Source: Kryptolebias marmoratus
Taxonomy: Eukaryota > Chordata > Actinopteri > Cyprinodontiformes > Rivulidae
Direction: 5' to 3'
Assembly (NCBI RefSeq): GCF_001649575.2
Contig: NC_051438.1
Span: 10,412,714-10,476,713, forward strand
DNA: 64,000 nt
The notes under the pieces were generated by a model. The model had not been told where the DNA came from, ran no database searches, and saw nothing but the letters and a program-made list of their open reading frames with translations. Position numbers and translations under genes: made by a program. How positions within the stretch are numbered: the first letter of the stretch is position 1; the number at the start of each line of letters is the position of its first letter. Positions 35,606 through 48,759 of the stretch are shown in pieces.

Positions 35606-38600
35606 TGTTACCTTAACTTGTATAAAACAAGCCTGCAGCCATTACTTGGCTCATTGTATTTAGTTTTATTCACACCAAGAAACAACTACCAGTCAGAAAG
35701 ACTGGCAGTTAAATCCTGATAAACACAGCATGGAGTGTTTCCATCAGAAAATTCACCCATTCTTCCAAAAGTCTTTGTGAACAGGAGATGAAGTTGCTCA
35801 TTTGCTCATTTGGTGTCTCCTTTCATGCTCTGCCCACGTTTCTTTTTTCTTTTACAATTCAAACGAAATTTGGATAGCAAAAAAGTGGCCTCTTGAAAAC
35901 CTGTCCCTGTCATTGGAAATGACAAAATTGTGGCTATAAAGCTTTTTTTTGTGTGCTGCTGCTCAAATTAAGTTGTTTACACAGTTTGTTCACAAAGACA
36001 AAGAGTACACACAGAGAGACTGAGGGAAACAAAGAATATACACGGAAAAAGCTGAGCACAAAAAAGTAGCATGAGAATAAAATGAAAACAACAAATCGTT
36101 TACTTAGATTTGTAGTCAATTACAAATAATAAAAAAGTGTCTCTTGACTTCAGGCTAAAAAAAAATCGGTAATATTAGTGATACCCTTTAACTGTATGAA
36201 CAGTATGTACTTGACATCACATCTTTAAGTGTAAATCTTTTGATCCTAACATAAAGTAAGAGTTGACGCAGAAGTGAAGAAATCCCATAACAACAAAAAT
36301 AACTCTTATTTACTTGAAATTTTACTGGATAATGACCAATTCTAAGGTATAATTTTAAGTTTCCACGATAAGGGAATGTGGTGCTTGTACACAGACCTTA
36401 ACTATCTGTATTCAAAGTCTTCATACTATATATAAGTTTATAAGAATATTTCTGTATGTAGCTGCATTTATAAGAAATACATTCTGACCTGTTTCTTTCT
36501 GAAATATGAACTCAATCTTGCTATAAATGTTTTTTTTTGTTTGACTCTGACTGAGAGGTTCTTTATCACAAAAGAGACCAATTACATAATCTCAGGTGCC
36601 ATTAAAAGTACGTGCACAAGACGCAAAAAAAAAAAATACATGTATGTACTTACACACAAATATAAGACAAATAGAGGGCTAAAGGGAAGCGTGAATGGCT
36701 TCAGTTCAACTGGAAACTGTGCTCTATTTTAGATCCAAGAGGTCCTGAGAGCCAAGAGCTGAGGGGCAGGAAGCATTTCATCTTTCTCTCCATCCCACAC
36801 ACCTTACCAAATCACCTCCAACATGTCTTTGAGCCAAAAATATATCATATTACATGTGATCTGTCATAGACTCACTGGCTCTGTCACAGTTTGTTGGCAA
36901 AATCATGTCCCTGATTGATTTTGGATATTAAAGTGCCAAAATTGTTTTCATAGTGACAACAAAAACAATAATATCGCTCTTAAGACGTAGAAAGCTGTCG
37001 GTTTTTCTTAGTGTTTCTAACAATATCAGAGTTTGATTATTGCATAGCTTCTAGGATTAACTCTCCAGAGTGCACTGATGTGCAGAAAATTGTCCCTATT
37101 TCTCAGTCTCGTTTTTAGACCCTCATTAGCGAGTGAACACATAATAAATGTGTAGTAGTTTTTACAAATTAGGCTGCCTTTTATCTGCAGTGCCACAGAA
37201 CAATAAGGTCACTTATAAATATAAGACAAGATGTATTCTATGTAATTGCACCAGTTCTATTAGGTTTAATGCTTATGCAAGTTCCTATAGAGTGCTGAAA
37301 TAGAATGGAAAAAAAGAAACATTCATTTGTCGACAGCAAGTTTTCAGGAAAGCAAACTGGATCGGATTTTTCTGATTTTTCCTCTTTGAGTTTAAATGAA
37401 AGACATCTTCTGTGCATTATTTGTGCTTTGCTGAGTATTGCATTTGAATGAGGGAACATCTCCTGGGATCAGCGAGCTTGAACACGGTAGTTATGAAGTA
37501 CTGTTGAGGTCACACAAGAATATAAGAGTTACATATCCTGAGGTTTGCTTATGTGACTCACAGCTGTAGTCCCTGCAGGGGCCTGAGACGAACGAAAGTT
37601 GGCACCACGATCACGAGCTAGGAACAGATCTCATCCACCTTCAGTTTACTCCCTTATGTTTCCTATCTCATCCCCTCATTTGTCAGGATGGAAATGAATG
37701 AGCGGAGGATATGGGGAGGAAGTTGTTGAGATGTGAGAAATTCATCCCTTTCTCTTCCCTGCTCTTGGTGCCTGTGTAATCTCCAGACTGGGCTGCAGAG
37801 TGCCACAGAGCCTCTGTTTATTAGACTAATCCCTAAATCCACATTCTGCAGGCCTCGCAAACGCCTCACGAAGCTCTAATCTGACTCAAAACAAAGGGAT
37901 TAGAGACGACAAGGTCCCTCTCTCTGTCTCTCTGTGTCTGCCGGAGTGGGCTCAGGGTGAAGGCACACATGTTCTGAGAAACACACTTGCACTGTTGCAT
38001 ACTCTTGCCTGTCATGCCCCTATTTGCTAAAGACTGATTGGCACATGCATGCGAGCCCTCTCTCACATACACACACACACATACACACGTACATGCATAC
38101 TGTGAACACAAGCTGGCTGCGACAAGACAGGCAGTTAGAGCCAAAGTGCAAACAAACTGGGTAATTACACATAGCTCAAAAACTCATGGGAGAAATGACG
38201 GACAAGATGAGAATGAGCTGTGGGAATGGGACATGGTTACAGCAGGGAGGATATACTTGGAATAATTGAACAAACAGGCTCATTTTATGAACTCACAGTG
38301 TTGCAAAATCAGCAGAGGAGTAGAATTATTTTATTCACCAGCAAGAAATGCCAGGGGTTCACCTTAGGGGCAACAGGCTGTTACAGTATATACACAAAAT
38401 AAAGTGCCAAAAAAAAATCAATATTTGTCAAGTATTTATCCATATTAAAGGACCAACATACCTGCAGCACACTGTAACAAAATATTCTCCAAATTTACAG
38501 CTCCGGTGAGGCTCTCCCCAAAACTCATAAGAGCCCATTTCAGTCAGATGCCAAAGCTGTAACAGGTTTACAAGAAAACCTCCTTTCCTTCTCTCTGTGT

Positions 38601-39589
38601 TTCTCTCACAGTTTGTCACAGTTTTATTCTGCTTCTTTCCAATATGTTGAAGAAATAATGTGTAAAAAAGGGGGGGCTGAAATTGAGTTGACTCAGTTCC
38701 TAATTTTAATTTTACAGTGTAATCTTTAGTAACAGTGGGTCTAATTTGCAAATGTAGCATGTAATAATGTTGAGAGGTTAGCTCAGTTTATTTCCAGGCT
38801 ACTTTCACACACTGGTTTGGCTTTTGATGAGAAAACTTTCTAAATACTTTTCATTTAACCAGACATAACATATGGAACCAACAAACCATTAGCTAATCCT
38901 TTTAAACAATAACAATATGTAAGCATGCTAACATAAGCTTGTTTCACTTCCTTACTGTTGGGGAACTGGCAATGAAAATTATATACATTCTCTAAGGTTT
39001 TACACAATTTACATAATGATGACATATTTATCCCATTGTTTTGCCCCATTCCTGGACAAAACGGCAGCATAAATATGAGCTAAAAACCAATTTATGAAAA
39101 AAAAACAGAACAAAACAAAAACAAAAAAAACCCAAAGACATTACAACTAAAAAAGTCTAATTTAAATGGTAGTACATTATCAAAAAACAGGGAACCAACC
39201 AAAACAACTCACTATCAGTAACAACTAAGTGAAACAGTTTTAAAACTTATTCATTGCGGTGCAAAAGAAACCCTGAAAAGTAGGAGTCAAGTGAAGTGTC
39301 TTAAAGTTAATGGCATTTTGAAGATTGCTCCAAAAATATGGACCATAAAGGAAAATGTTAGTTTAACCAAATTCACGATGCACCCCAGAAACATTTATCA
39401 AAAGTTTTTTTATTCTGATTCTGATAACTGTTAAAAATGATTCTGCATTAATCAAAAAGCGTCCTGCTTGATTCAAAGAGAGTGTCACCATTTAAAACGA
39501 TTGCATTATCAGCATATACATGTATTTTGGCTGACTTATTGCTTTTGTATAAATAATAAATACATCCATCTGTGTTCTTTACCCACTCT
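35606..39589. other. 5' intron, nothing recognised beyond simple repeats
   Basis: About 4 kb with no transposon termini seen. A CA-type repeat lies at 38065-38088. Open frames are short and unsupported. Confidence 0.45.
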
Positions 39590-39732
39590 TCTGTGCAGGG
39601 TAGTCAGTGAAAACCCACGCCTGCAAGGGGAGAACATGTAAACTCCACACAGAAAGGCCATAGCCAAGTGTTGAACCTCCAATCTTCTTGCTGTGAAGCA
39701 ACAGCTCTAACCAGTACACCACCATGCAGCCC
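39590..39732 (-). repeat. 5' part of a tRNA-type SINE (V-SINE/DANA-like)
   Basis: On the minus strand the head reads GCATGGTGGTGTACTGGTTA with AGAGCTGTTGC (A-box region), GGAGGTTCAACACTTGG (B-box region), then TTTCTGTGTGGAGTTTACAT, GTTCTCCCCTTGCAGGCGTG and GGGTTTTCACTGACTACCC. The 3' half is missing or unrecognisable. Confidence 0.75.
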
Positions 39733-42113
39733 ATAATATTAAACACAGTATTACCTAAAGTAGATCCTTGGGAACCACCTGTAGTTATTATATGAGGCAG
39801 AAGTAATGTTTTCTAAAATCACACACTGTGTTTAATCAGATGAATAGCTTCTTTGTTTAAGGATTTGACATTTTCTTGAAAGATTTTTTTGTGGTGGAAT
39901 AAATGCATAATTTGTCCAAAAAATATATAAAATAAATACAAATAAAAATTCTAGATGAAACGCTGCATTGACTGAGTGAATGTGACTAAAACTGATTTTC
40001 AGTTTATTACCAAGATAATCACTGGTAGAACTTTCATACTAAAATCCTCCTAACTTTGTTGAAATATAGACATTTACATAATTATTATGTTTTTTAACTA
40101 AGTCTAATGCACATTCCTTTATTATGGTATTAGTGTAATAATGTTCACAGCACAGGGCAAAAGGCATTTTTTTTCTTGCGACTCTACTGGAGAAAACATT
40201 GTTTATACCAACATTCAATGTTCTATTTGAATGACTAAACATTTACTTTCTGTAGTATTTGCCTTCTTATTTATTTATTTTTTGTAAGGATCTGGATGTT
40301 TATAATACTCCAGTCAGCTGTATACAGTATGTAAGTGTGAGCTGGAAGGATTAAACCTCAGTGTTATCTCAGTCTGAGGTCATGTCACACAGACAGGCTC
40401 GGCTGTGCATCTGACAAGAACGTAATTGTAGAGGAAGGTCGTGTAAAATAGAAAGGCATGGCAGTCTACAGATGGATAAAATCAGCAGAGGGGTCACAAA
40501 TCCATGCTACCTGTTCTTTTATTCATCAAGGGAATTCCTACTCATCTTTATTCAGTGGAATCTCGCCCATGCTGGTCTGCACAGCTGATATGGCGTGCAT
40601 GCGCAAGTGCGCTGCCTTTTTCACCTGTGCCCTAGGAGCTTGCTGCAGCACAAAGAGTCAGGGCAAACTTTGGCGCCGTACTGTCAGTGAGTTATTAAAA
40701 CAATCGAGTGCTGACAAGCCCTGCATTCTGTCGCAGACGAAGAGGGCTAGGGCTTAATAACTCAGTGTCACGCCTTGACATTCTTACCATCTGTCTGGGT
40801 AAAATATTCAAATGTGCAATAAATGTCACAGGGGACAGACGGTGACAATGTCTAATTAACACTATGACAGAGGTGACACACTGGAGGCCTTGGCTGGCTT
40901 TTTACTGTACAACATGCATTGCCTTTTGTGTATGCGCGTGCACACGCATGCCAAAACTCTGCGCAGAGGTGAAATGTTCAAGCACATAGTAGCAATTTTT
41001 TTTCTTCTTCCTGTCATCCTGTCTCTTTAGAGAAAAGTCAGTGATTGTTTAAGTAAACAGAAAAATGTAGCAGCAAGACACATTTTAAAAAGTGTAAATG
41101 ACAGCAGCTATAGGGCTGTGCAACCCTGGAGCAGTGAATAAATGCCAGAGAAGATTCATTTCCTCAGGCTGAAATGTCAAATAGGGGGGTGAGCAGGGAG
41201 GAAACCAGATTATCAGCCTTATATGGGGATCCTCATCAACTCAAATGGGCAGCAAATCTGCTGCAGTGATTCATTAGTTAAATTTGAACAGAACTGGTTA
41301 ATTTGGCCCACATATTTTAAAAAGACGATTTTTATAGGATGGGAAAATATAATATAAGAAGAATTTCAAATAAAAGTTAAAGGAATGTCAAGCAAATACA
41401 CAAAGCCTGACTGACATACAAGATGTTTGTTTTCAAGGTTTTTTTTTTTTCTCTTTGGTTCCCAAATTACAAAACCTGACTTTAAACCTGAATTAGAAAG
41501 CAACCATGAAACCTGAAAAAGTGCTAGTTAAACAGAGCATCACAAGCATTTAAAAGTTCTTGTAATAAATAGGATGAAACATGAAGTGCCAAACAATTTC
41601 TCAAGGTTGAAGGTTTTTCTATGAACTGATAACAGAATATAAAATAAAGAAACCCACACAAACACATAAAACTCACATGAAGTTGGAATAAAAATAAACT
41701 GAATTTAAAGCATAGGTCCTAAATGTGATTCAGATCACATTTTTAACAAGATCAGATTCTTTGTACTTAATGTCATTACATTGTTCAATACCACTGATAA
41801 TGTAATGAAACTCAGGGTTATTGATTGGTGTTAAACAAATGTTACATTCTGAAACAGCTAAAAAGAATTAATGTTAAATGTCAGTCAGTAAAATGCATTT
41901 ACAGCCTAATCATGTTGTCAGAAGTAACAAGTTCTGTGTCTTCATTTATTGCTAATTGATCTATCGTGGATTTTAATCTGGACCAAAAATTGCCCCTTTT
42001 AGGTCAGTATTGAATTAATAACTTCCAATGTAGATCTTTAGCTGTGAGAAAATGTAAGATATCAGAAACAAAATCAGCTGAACTGTATGTCAGAGTACTA
42101 AAAAAAAAATGTG
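39733..42113. other. 5' intron, nothing recognised
   Basis: No repeats of note. The stretch 40440-40900 is more GC-balanced and low in repeats, with AATGTCTAATTAACAC at about 40847; it could be regulatory, but there is no proof. Confidence 0.4.
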
Positions 42114-42682
42114 TTAAAGGGATAATTCAGATCCGTTGAAATGGGATTTGGTCAAAACGTTTTGAACAGTTAATATCTTATCGGTTGAATATAGTTCTTT
42201 AAATGGCTTCAGATCAAAATAGATTGCTGTAGTCATAAAAGAACTTCAAAGTCCAAATTTTTGTATCAGCTCATGCCAGCGCATTTACATTACTGTAAAT
42301 TTTACATTACACGGTTGTTCTAGCAGAAATGCCGTATTGTGATATTCCTGCCAGGGTGCCCTCAAAGTGTTATAGTTAGCTGCTGCTCCTATTAGTGTTT
42401 GTACTTGCAAAAAAACCAAAACAACAAAAAAAAAACCCACCCTAAATTCTATGTAAATACCTATGTAATGCAAAACTGGAGGGAATATAATAATAGGTTT
42501 ATAAAAGAGTTTATATGAACCACTATTTAACATTTTAGGATATTTTCTATAAAATGATAAAAAGCTTTAAAGATTCTTCCTAAATGATGTTGCTTGAGAA
42601 ACTCCCAACAAAAGGTATGATAATATTTGTTCAAAACTTTTCCACAGAATCCAGCTACAAAAGATCTGAATTATCCCTTTAA
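42114..42682. mobile_element. TTAA-flanked MITE, 569 bp, with perfect 16-bp inverted ends
   Basis: Both ends are TTAA followed inward by AGGGATAATTCAGATC, perfect inverted copies, with weaker pairing for about 70 bp (GAACAGTTAATATCTTA against the right arm). TTAA target duplication is the hallmark of the piggyBac superfamily, so this is best read as a non-autonomous piggyBac-type MITE. There is no coding capacity. Related copies occur at 53.4 and 61.2 kb. Confidence 0.85.
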
Positions 42683-43714
42683 GTAAAACTTTAATTTAAA
42701 GGTCACATTGGAACCATGTATTTAATTTGTATGTTTTATACGTTTCTTATGTTATATAGACTAGTTGACATTTCCATTCTACAGTGCTGATAAAAAAAGT
42801 CCAATGCAAATAATTAAAGTTGCGTAGGCCTATCAGAAAATCTTCAATCAGTATTTTTTTAAGCTTGTCAAAGACTTTTTAAGTATCAAGTTAAAGGTTA
42901 GATACATGTGCACCTGTCACCAAGGATACAGCAAGAACATTTATGTCTTCCTTGCAACAACAGAATCAGATGCTTTGTGGTGTTTCCTGTAAATAAAGAG
43001 AATTATAAATGAATAACTTTGTACTACAGAACATGTAACGCTGTAGTGTGTTCTGAGTTCATGCAAAGTGTTTTGGCTAAACTGCACCAGCAAATTCAGC
43101 AGATGAATTTAAACTTGTCAGGTATCTTGACTTGAATTGACTGACCACGATAGATGAATAACTTTCTGCCTTTTTTTTCTTTTCTAACCATCCATAAAAT
43201 TGCATCATGTGTTTGTTTTTCTTTCTTATTTAAATGAATTACCAATAGTGGTTAGTTTTCAAACTCAACTTCAAGGACAGTTTTCAAGAGAAAGAAGATT
43301 ACATCAGATTTACAGTGTTATTCTAACTCTCTCAGTGAATTACATCATTACATTTTTGCCTCATTTCCTTTCCAGTCCTGAATGCATCGACAGACAGTGA
43401 AAGTGCCAAACAGTAAGCTTCTATGGTTGAATTCACTGACATCATATTAGGTGATAGTGAAAGTCGCAGTGTGTGCCTGTTTCTTTTCAGGTAACCTAAG
43501 TCTATTCATCAAACGAACCCAGAGTTTAGAGTCTGTTTGTTTTTTAGAACCCTGCCTATGGGAAGTAATAGGGTTGGTCGGAAGTTTTAGGAGAAAATGA
43601 GAGGCTTTCAATAAATTATTAAGACCAAGGCATCAAAAGTTTTTGTAATCTTTAGAGGAGAGACTCAAAGTTTAAACATGTTAGGTAGCTGTGTGCTGTT
43701 TTTATACTTAGTTA
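42683..43714. other. 5' intron, nothing recognised
   Basis: No exon or repeat is seen in about 1 kb. Confidence 0.4.
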
Positions 43715-44670
43715 TTGCCGAACAGTGAAGGCGGACAGTTATGCTTTTGTCTGTGTCTGTCTGTTACCAGTTTATCTCATGAACCACTGGACGTGTTTAA
43801 TACAACTTGCAAAAAAAAAAAATCATTAAATGTATATCTACAACAGATTAACCTTTAAAGTCAACCAGATTCAAGATGGTTGCCAAAGCCACCTGACCTT
43901 AAAAAGGCAAATGTTTATCATTCAGTCAGTTTCAGAGATATCCACCTCCATTTTGGTATGGTAGTCACTCATCTTCAAGAAACACTCTGAGCACTACATG
44001 ATTTAAATAACTGTTTTAAAAAGAAATTGCCATTAACTATTTGAATTTAGCTCTTTCTGTCTGTTAGCAAAATATCTCATGAGCCACTGGATGGATTTTA
44101 ATTAAATTTCAGGAATTATATTATATATTTTTTTCATAATTTTTGGAATTAACACAATTTAGGAAGGCTGCCACAACCCTCTGAGCTTAGAAAACACAAA
44201 AGTGGCTATAATTCAGTCAACTTTATAAGTAGTGTACTAAGACTGGTGTGGTTGTAGCTGAAAGTCATTAACAACACATTCTCCAAGTGCTACTCATTAC
44301 ACCAGATCTTTGCCGAAAACTTTTACATTAACTATGGACGACAACCCTGTTCATCTGTTAGCAAAATATCTTATGAACAGCTGGATAATTTTTACTAGAA
44401 AGTCATCGTTAGATGTCTATCTACAAGAAATTAACTTTCTGAGTCAATCCAAGTTGGCAGACACAGCTAATCAACATTAGTTTTACAGATATTGAGCTAC
44501 AAGTTGATCTGGTAGTAGCTGAGAAAACACATACCCTGAGGGTCACATCTTGTCATATCGCATCAGACTGTGCACAGCATCATTTTCAAAATTTGATCAA
44601 CTACAGCTCGTTTCTCAACATAAGACAATCTCAGCTGCAGTCAATGCATTCCTTCAATGAATGCTAGGCC
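43715..44670 (+). repeat. Module-repeat family, copy 2 (three modules, tail present)
   Basis: The head GTGAAGGCGGACAGTTATG is followed by a TGTCTGTCTGT stretch. Modules start at about 43764, 44064 and 44358 with variants of CTGTTAGCAAAATATCTCATG, so the period is about 300 bp. The tail GCATTCCTTCAATGAATGC at about 44645 is a near-hairpin followed by TAGGCCTTTAATT. This is the longest copy in the window. Confidence 0.85.
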
Positions 44671-45056
44671 TTTAATTCATTACAGTTGCGCTGCCTGTGT
44701 TATGTAAAAGTTTCGTTCTTCTCTGTCAGTTTAAGTGAAGGGTGTTGGAGTGTTGATCAGATTTCCTGTGGCAGCAGAAGCAGGTGAGTCAGCAGTGAGA
44801 TGTCATTCACAAAAAGAGGTGCAAAGTCCAGGGCGTATATGTTACTCAACAATGAAAACTGCTTATCACACACATAAAAAAAGAATGTTTTTGTGTTGAC
44901 TAACTCTTGAGGACCCTTTACATCAAATGCATGTGTCGCTGCTTAGATTGGCTTAAATTTAAATCACTTAATGAGCAAATACAGAACCCGTCATCCAAAT
45001 AAATCTGGTCATAACACTCTACATTAGCAGAATGAGTTTTAACTTTCAGCACTTAC
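44671..45056. other. 5' intron, nothing recognised
   Basis: Short spacer. Its right edge carries the GTAAGTGC donor of the candidate first exon on the minus strand. Confidence 0.4.
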
Positions 45057-45700
45057 CAAACACACGGCTCTCCTTTCGTTCTCTCTCAGTGCGTTCTGTT
45101 CTCCCTACCCTCTCTCTGTGCTCTGTAAGAGCCTATTGTATGAAGCACCTTTAATGGCTTTGTCAGGGATATATTGGACTTCACGAGGAGATTTGACACG
45201 TTGTGTGTGCACGTGTCCCCGCGCACATACTTATAAGCGTGTGTGCTTTTCGGATTGTCGTGTAGGGTGTGATATTATGGTGCTTTCCCACTCGTGTTAC
45301 TGGGTGCACTCACACTCCAAAGCCATTAGATTCTATACAAAATCCCAAAGCTGAGAACTTTAAAGCCGAGAGCGCAGCAATCGACAGGCTGGTCTCCCGC
45401 CGAGCGCGTCTCTCCACTCTCGATCTCTGCTACAGCACCGCTCTCGGCTGGAACTACAGTTACACTTTTGCGTGCACGGTTCGACTCTGTTACTTTATCT
45501 GCTCTCGACAGCCCACACGTGGGTGCATCAGTAATCTGGGTGCATGCACAGCGCTGATATTACCAATAAGTTTTTGCTTGCGTGGGTCCATATTACTTGT
45601 GTGTACGGTGAATGCTTCTAATGGTACCAACTCGTCGTCTTGGAGTGTTTGTGCCTTTGGGGGCCAATAGAAGACAGCTCTGGCCTGCTTCACCACCAAT
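45057..45700 (-). promoter_or_regulatory. tenm2: Candidate alternative tenm2 promoter and noncoding first exon
   Basis: About 29 CpG dinucleotides fall in 45181-45660, far above the neighbouring DNA. On the minus strand the patch ends in a strong donor, GTGTTTG/GTAAGTGC (last exon base 45057). A TTATAAGT box lies at 45229-45236, and ATTGG words (inverted CCAAT) occur at the far end near 45665 and 45698. A transcript starting near 45200 would give an exon of about 145 nt that could splice to the acceptor at 29962. This is inference: no transcript is available, and CpG-rich DNA can also be an unrecognised repeat. Confidence 0.35.
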
Positions 45701-46164
45701 GACATAGCTGACTGGTCCCATTTAGCATGCTAGATTTAGCTTCATTAGAGAGGATGTGGCTGGAAAGGCACACAGAAGAAGTGAAATGAGGGGTAAGAGG
45801 GGGAGACTGCAAGGCATTTGCAAAGGCCACTTTGCATTAGAGCTGGACAAAATAAATAAAAAAGAGCCAAAGCTATGTCATGAAGATACATTATGAATCA
45901 GCTGTATCCATAATGTCTGCCGAACAGAGAGAAATAGATGAATGAATGAAATTAATGCAGCAGTTGGAGTTAAATCAAAGGCACTTCACACTGAGCAAGA
46001 TTATGGCATCGAGGAGCTTCACACGTTTTTATTACAGCTACCTCTTCAGAAACAATATATCACAGAGAAAAGTCTGTGAAAACATTTTTACAATTAAATG
46101 CCTAGCATTTCTTGAAGGACACTACACACCGCCTTTCATGTCAGAGTGTGAAAGTAATATGTAA
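45701..46164. other. 5' intron, nothing recognised
   Basis: No coding signal or repeat boundary is seen. Confidence 0.4.
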
Positions 46165-46815
46165 GTATTATGCTGAAAATTGTCAGTCATTTGGTTCATA
46201 TCTTGTAAATTATGTAAAGCACAAAATCATGCAATATTGTGAGGATGACTTTCAGCTACTACCATGCCAAACTTTAACTCAATAAATGTAAAACTGACTG
46301 GGTTATAGCAATTTTTGTGTTTTCTTATATAATTTGGCAGTAGCAGCCACCTTAAATTAAATTTAATCCAAACATTATTCATTTGTAGATGTACTTACTT
46401 TCTGAGACTTTTGTTAAAATCTATCTACTGGTTCATGAGATATTTTGCTAACAGACAAACACAACTGATTCTAATAGTTAATGACAAAATTAAAAAAAAA
46501 ACCTATTCTTATGAGATCAGTTCGCACTTAAAGTATGATTTGAGAATGACTCTCAGATACAGACACACCAAGTTTTAGCTCAGTATTGTAAAATTGTCTG
46601 AGTTATAGACATTGTTGCACTTTTTAGCTGTCTAATGTCTATCTTGCATGAAGTTGACGCCAATGATTAATCAGTTGTAAATGCACATTTAGTGATTACT
46701 AGTTTAATTAAAATCAGTCTGCTGGTTTATGAGATATTTTGCTAATGTTACAGAAAAATAAACACACTCAAACTCACAGACATAGAAAAAAACATAATTG
46801 TCCACCTTCACCTTT
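46165..46815 (-). repeat. Module-repeat family, copy 3 (two modules, reverse orientation)
   Basis: Two modules end with the reverse-orientation phrase GGTTCATGAGATATTTTGCTAA at about 46430 and a close variant (GGTTTATGAGATATTTTGCTAA) near 46726. The head, reversed, is ATAATTGTCCACCTTCACC at about 46794-46812. Confidence 0.8.
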
Positions 46816-47359
46816 CAACTCTGGATGATAAAATAGAAGAAGAAAAAAAAAAACATTCCAAATATCTTTTTTATATTAAAATATATTGAGAAAAATGTGT
46901 CCACCACAAATAATGAGATCAACATTAACCCAAAGGGGTAGACAAGTTACATAATCTGTTATGCAACAGACTAGTGATTCTTTAAAATCTCAATTCATGA
47001 AATGTCCCACTTTGGCATGACAGAAACAAATGAGCTATCACATTCAATTGGCAAGTTTGTGTCTCCTCTATTATGGCAAATAAGTCATTGCAATAGAAAA
47101 TAAGAATAAATGACTTGTCAAGATGGATAGTGTTTGTGGTGACGGGGCAGAGGGGGGGTTGTGGTAATTAATGTGTGGCTGTTTGAAGGGTTATCTAGGA
47201 TTGTGCGTGTGTGTAGGGGGGTGATGCCATTGAAATGTATGTTTTTGGATAACGTCTGTCAGTCAGAGCAGTTCAAAGAGATTAAAAAGACATTCCTTGT
47301 AGGAATGCATATCACCTGCCCCCTTTCACATGAAGATCTTATGTTGAGAAATTAAGGAT
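46816..47359. other. 5' intron, nothing recognised
   Basis: Spacer between two copies of the module-repeat family. The open frame 47161-47355 has no motif. Confidence 0.4.
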
Positions 47360-47760
47360 TTGTAGATGTTTTGGTCAAATCTTGAAAACAACAGTAGGCA
47401 CACTCTCTTGCTATGCTGCCATTTCCAACATGATCTCTTAGTGTTTGGAGTATGTGTTGTTAAAGACTGTCATCTTCTGCCATACCAAACTTTAGCTCAA
47501 TGTCTGTCAAACTGACTGAGTTATAGACAATTTTTGTGTTTGCTAAGATCATTTTGCTGTGGCAGCCATCTTGAATTGGATTGACTCCAAAGGTCAATTA
47601 GATGAAGATGATCATCCAATAATTAAGTTCTGAAACTTTAATTAAAATCTGTTCTGTGATTCATGAGATATTTTGGTAATGGCATAGACAAACGAACACA
47701 CACACAGAGGCTCACGCACACAGACATCTGCAAAAACATTATTGCGGTGGCTGGAGATAA
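47360..47760 (-). repeat. Module-repeat family, copy 4 (one module)
   Basis: Contains, reversed, AACTGACTGAGTTATAGAC, GCAGCCATCTTGAATTGGAT and GATTCATGAGATATTTTGGT, then a CA-rich head and AACATTATTGCGGTGGCTGG at 47735-47754. Confidence 0.8.
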
Positions 47761-48759
47761 AAAGGATGGTTGATTATGACAAGAATTTCCAAAGACTTTC
47801 CTGTAACCGGGTCCCTGATCTCTGATCACAAACCTTTAAATGCATGCAGCCACTTTTATCCACAGAAAGAAAAAAGTCCCACCAGGGACCTTGAGGCAAA
47901 AAAACCAACACAAAAATGCTTTGGAAATGTATATTTGTGTGTGTGTCTGTGGTCTCAGGGAACACATCTCCCCAGAAACAGGGGCGCAGTCAGAGAAAAA
48001 ACACCTCACAACGAATGGTGTGAGGTCATCACACTTAGCCCCAGCCCTCGCTCTGGGTCAATGTCCCAATAACTGCTGGTGATAAAGAGGTTTCCATGGT
48101 TACCAAAGTTTTTTTTTTCTTTCTAGCAAATCGGCAAAGAGAAAGGAGTCCCCTGGGTGTGCATGTCTTGCAGCAAGCAGACCCCTGGTGATTTATCCCT
48201 CTCTGCTCCTGTACAACACTAAACCATTAGGACAGAGCAACAGAGGGCTAGATAGAAGAGAACAAAGTCTGCTCAAAGTCATGCGAGACCCCCATCTATA
48301 ATGATCAAGGTGATTTCTTTTTCTTCTTTTTTTTTGGTCTAACATACTAATTATACTAATTTGAGTCGTTAATAACACCTTCTGCAGCCACTGAAACGAC
48401 ACTGGCAATCCTTGATTTGGTGGTGGTTGTGATTGCATTAGACCTTTATGATAAGCAAAAGCAGTGGGAAAACTTGCCCTTTTTATCTTCCGCCTACATC
48501 AGCACTTTAGAGGCCAGTGTTTATGGGAAATGCTCTGTAGGCTGCTGCTGAAGTGAGGCTAAAACTATGCTGTAAAATTAAACTCCGTAAGATGGCAAGA
48601 AATGCTTGAAATCAGCAGTATGCATGGGGGACATATTTTTTGATCCATAGGACATCTGAAGACACATTTAAGACCCATCTGAGTTCCTTGCTCTGATGAG
48701 TCTGATGTTTTATATTTTTGTAGAAAATATTATACCTGACCCTTTTTTTATTGCCTGCT
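47761..48759. other. 5' intron, nothing recognised
   Basis: No exon or mobile element is seen. Short T-rich runs lie at 48110 and 48320. Confidence 0.4.

Noticed and set aside
40458..40757. 99-codon plus-strand open frame, cysteine-rich
   Set aside because: No signal peptide, no family motif, no splice or promoter context; composition fits chance in a GC-balanced stretch.
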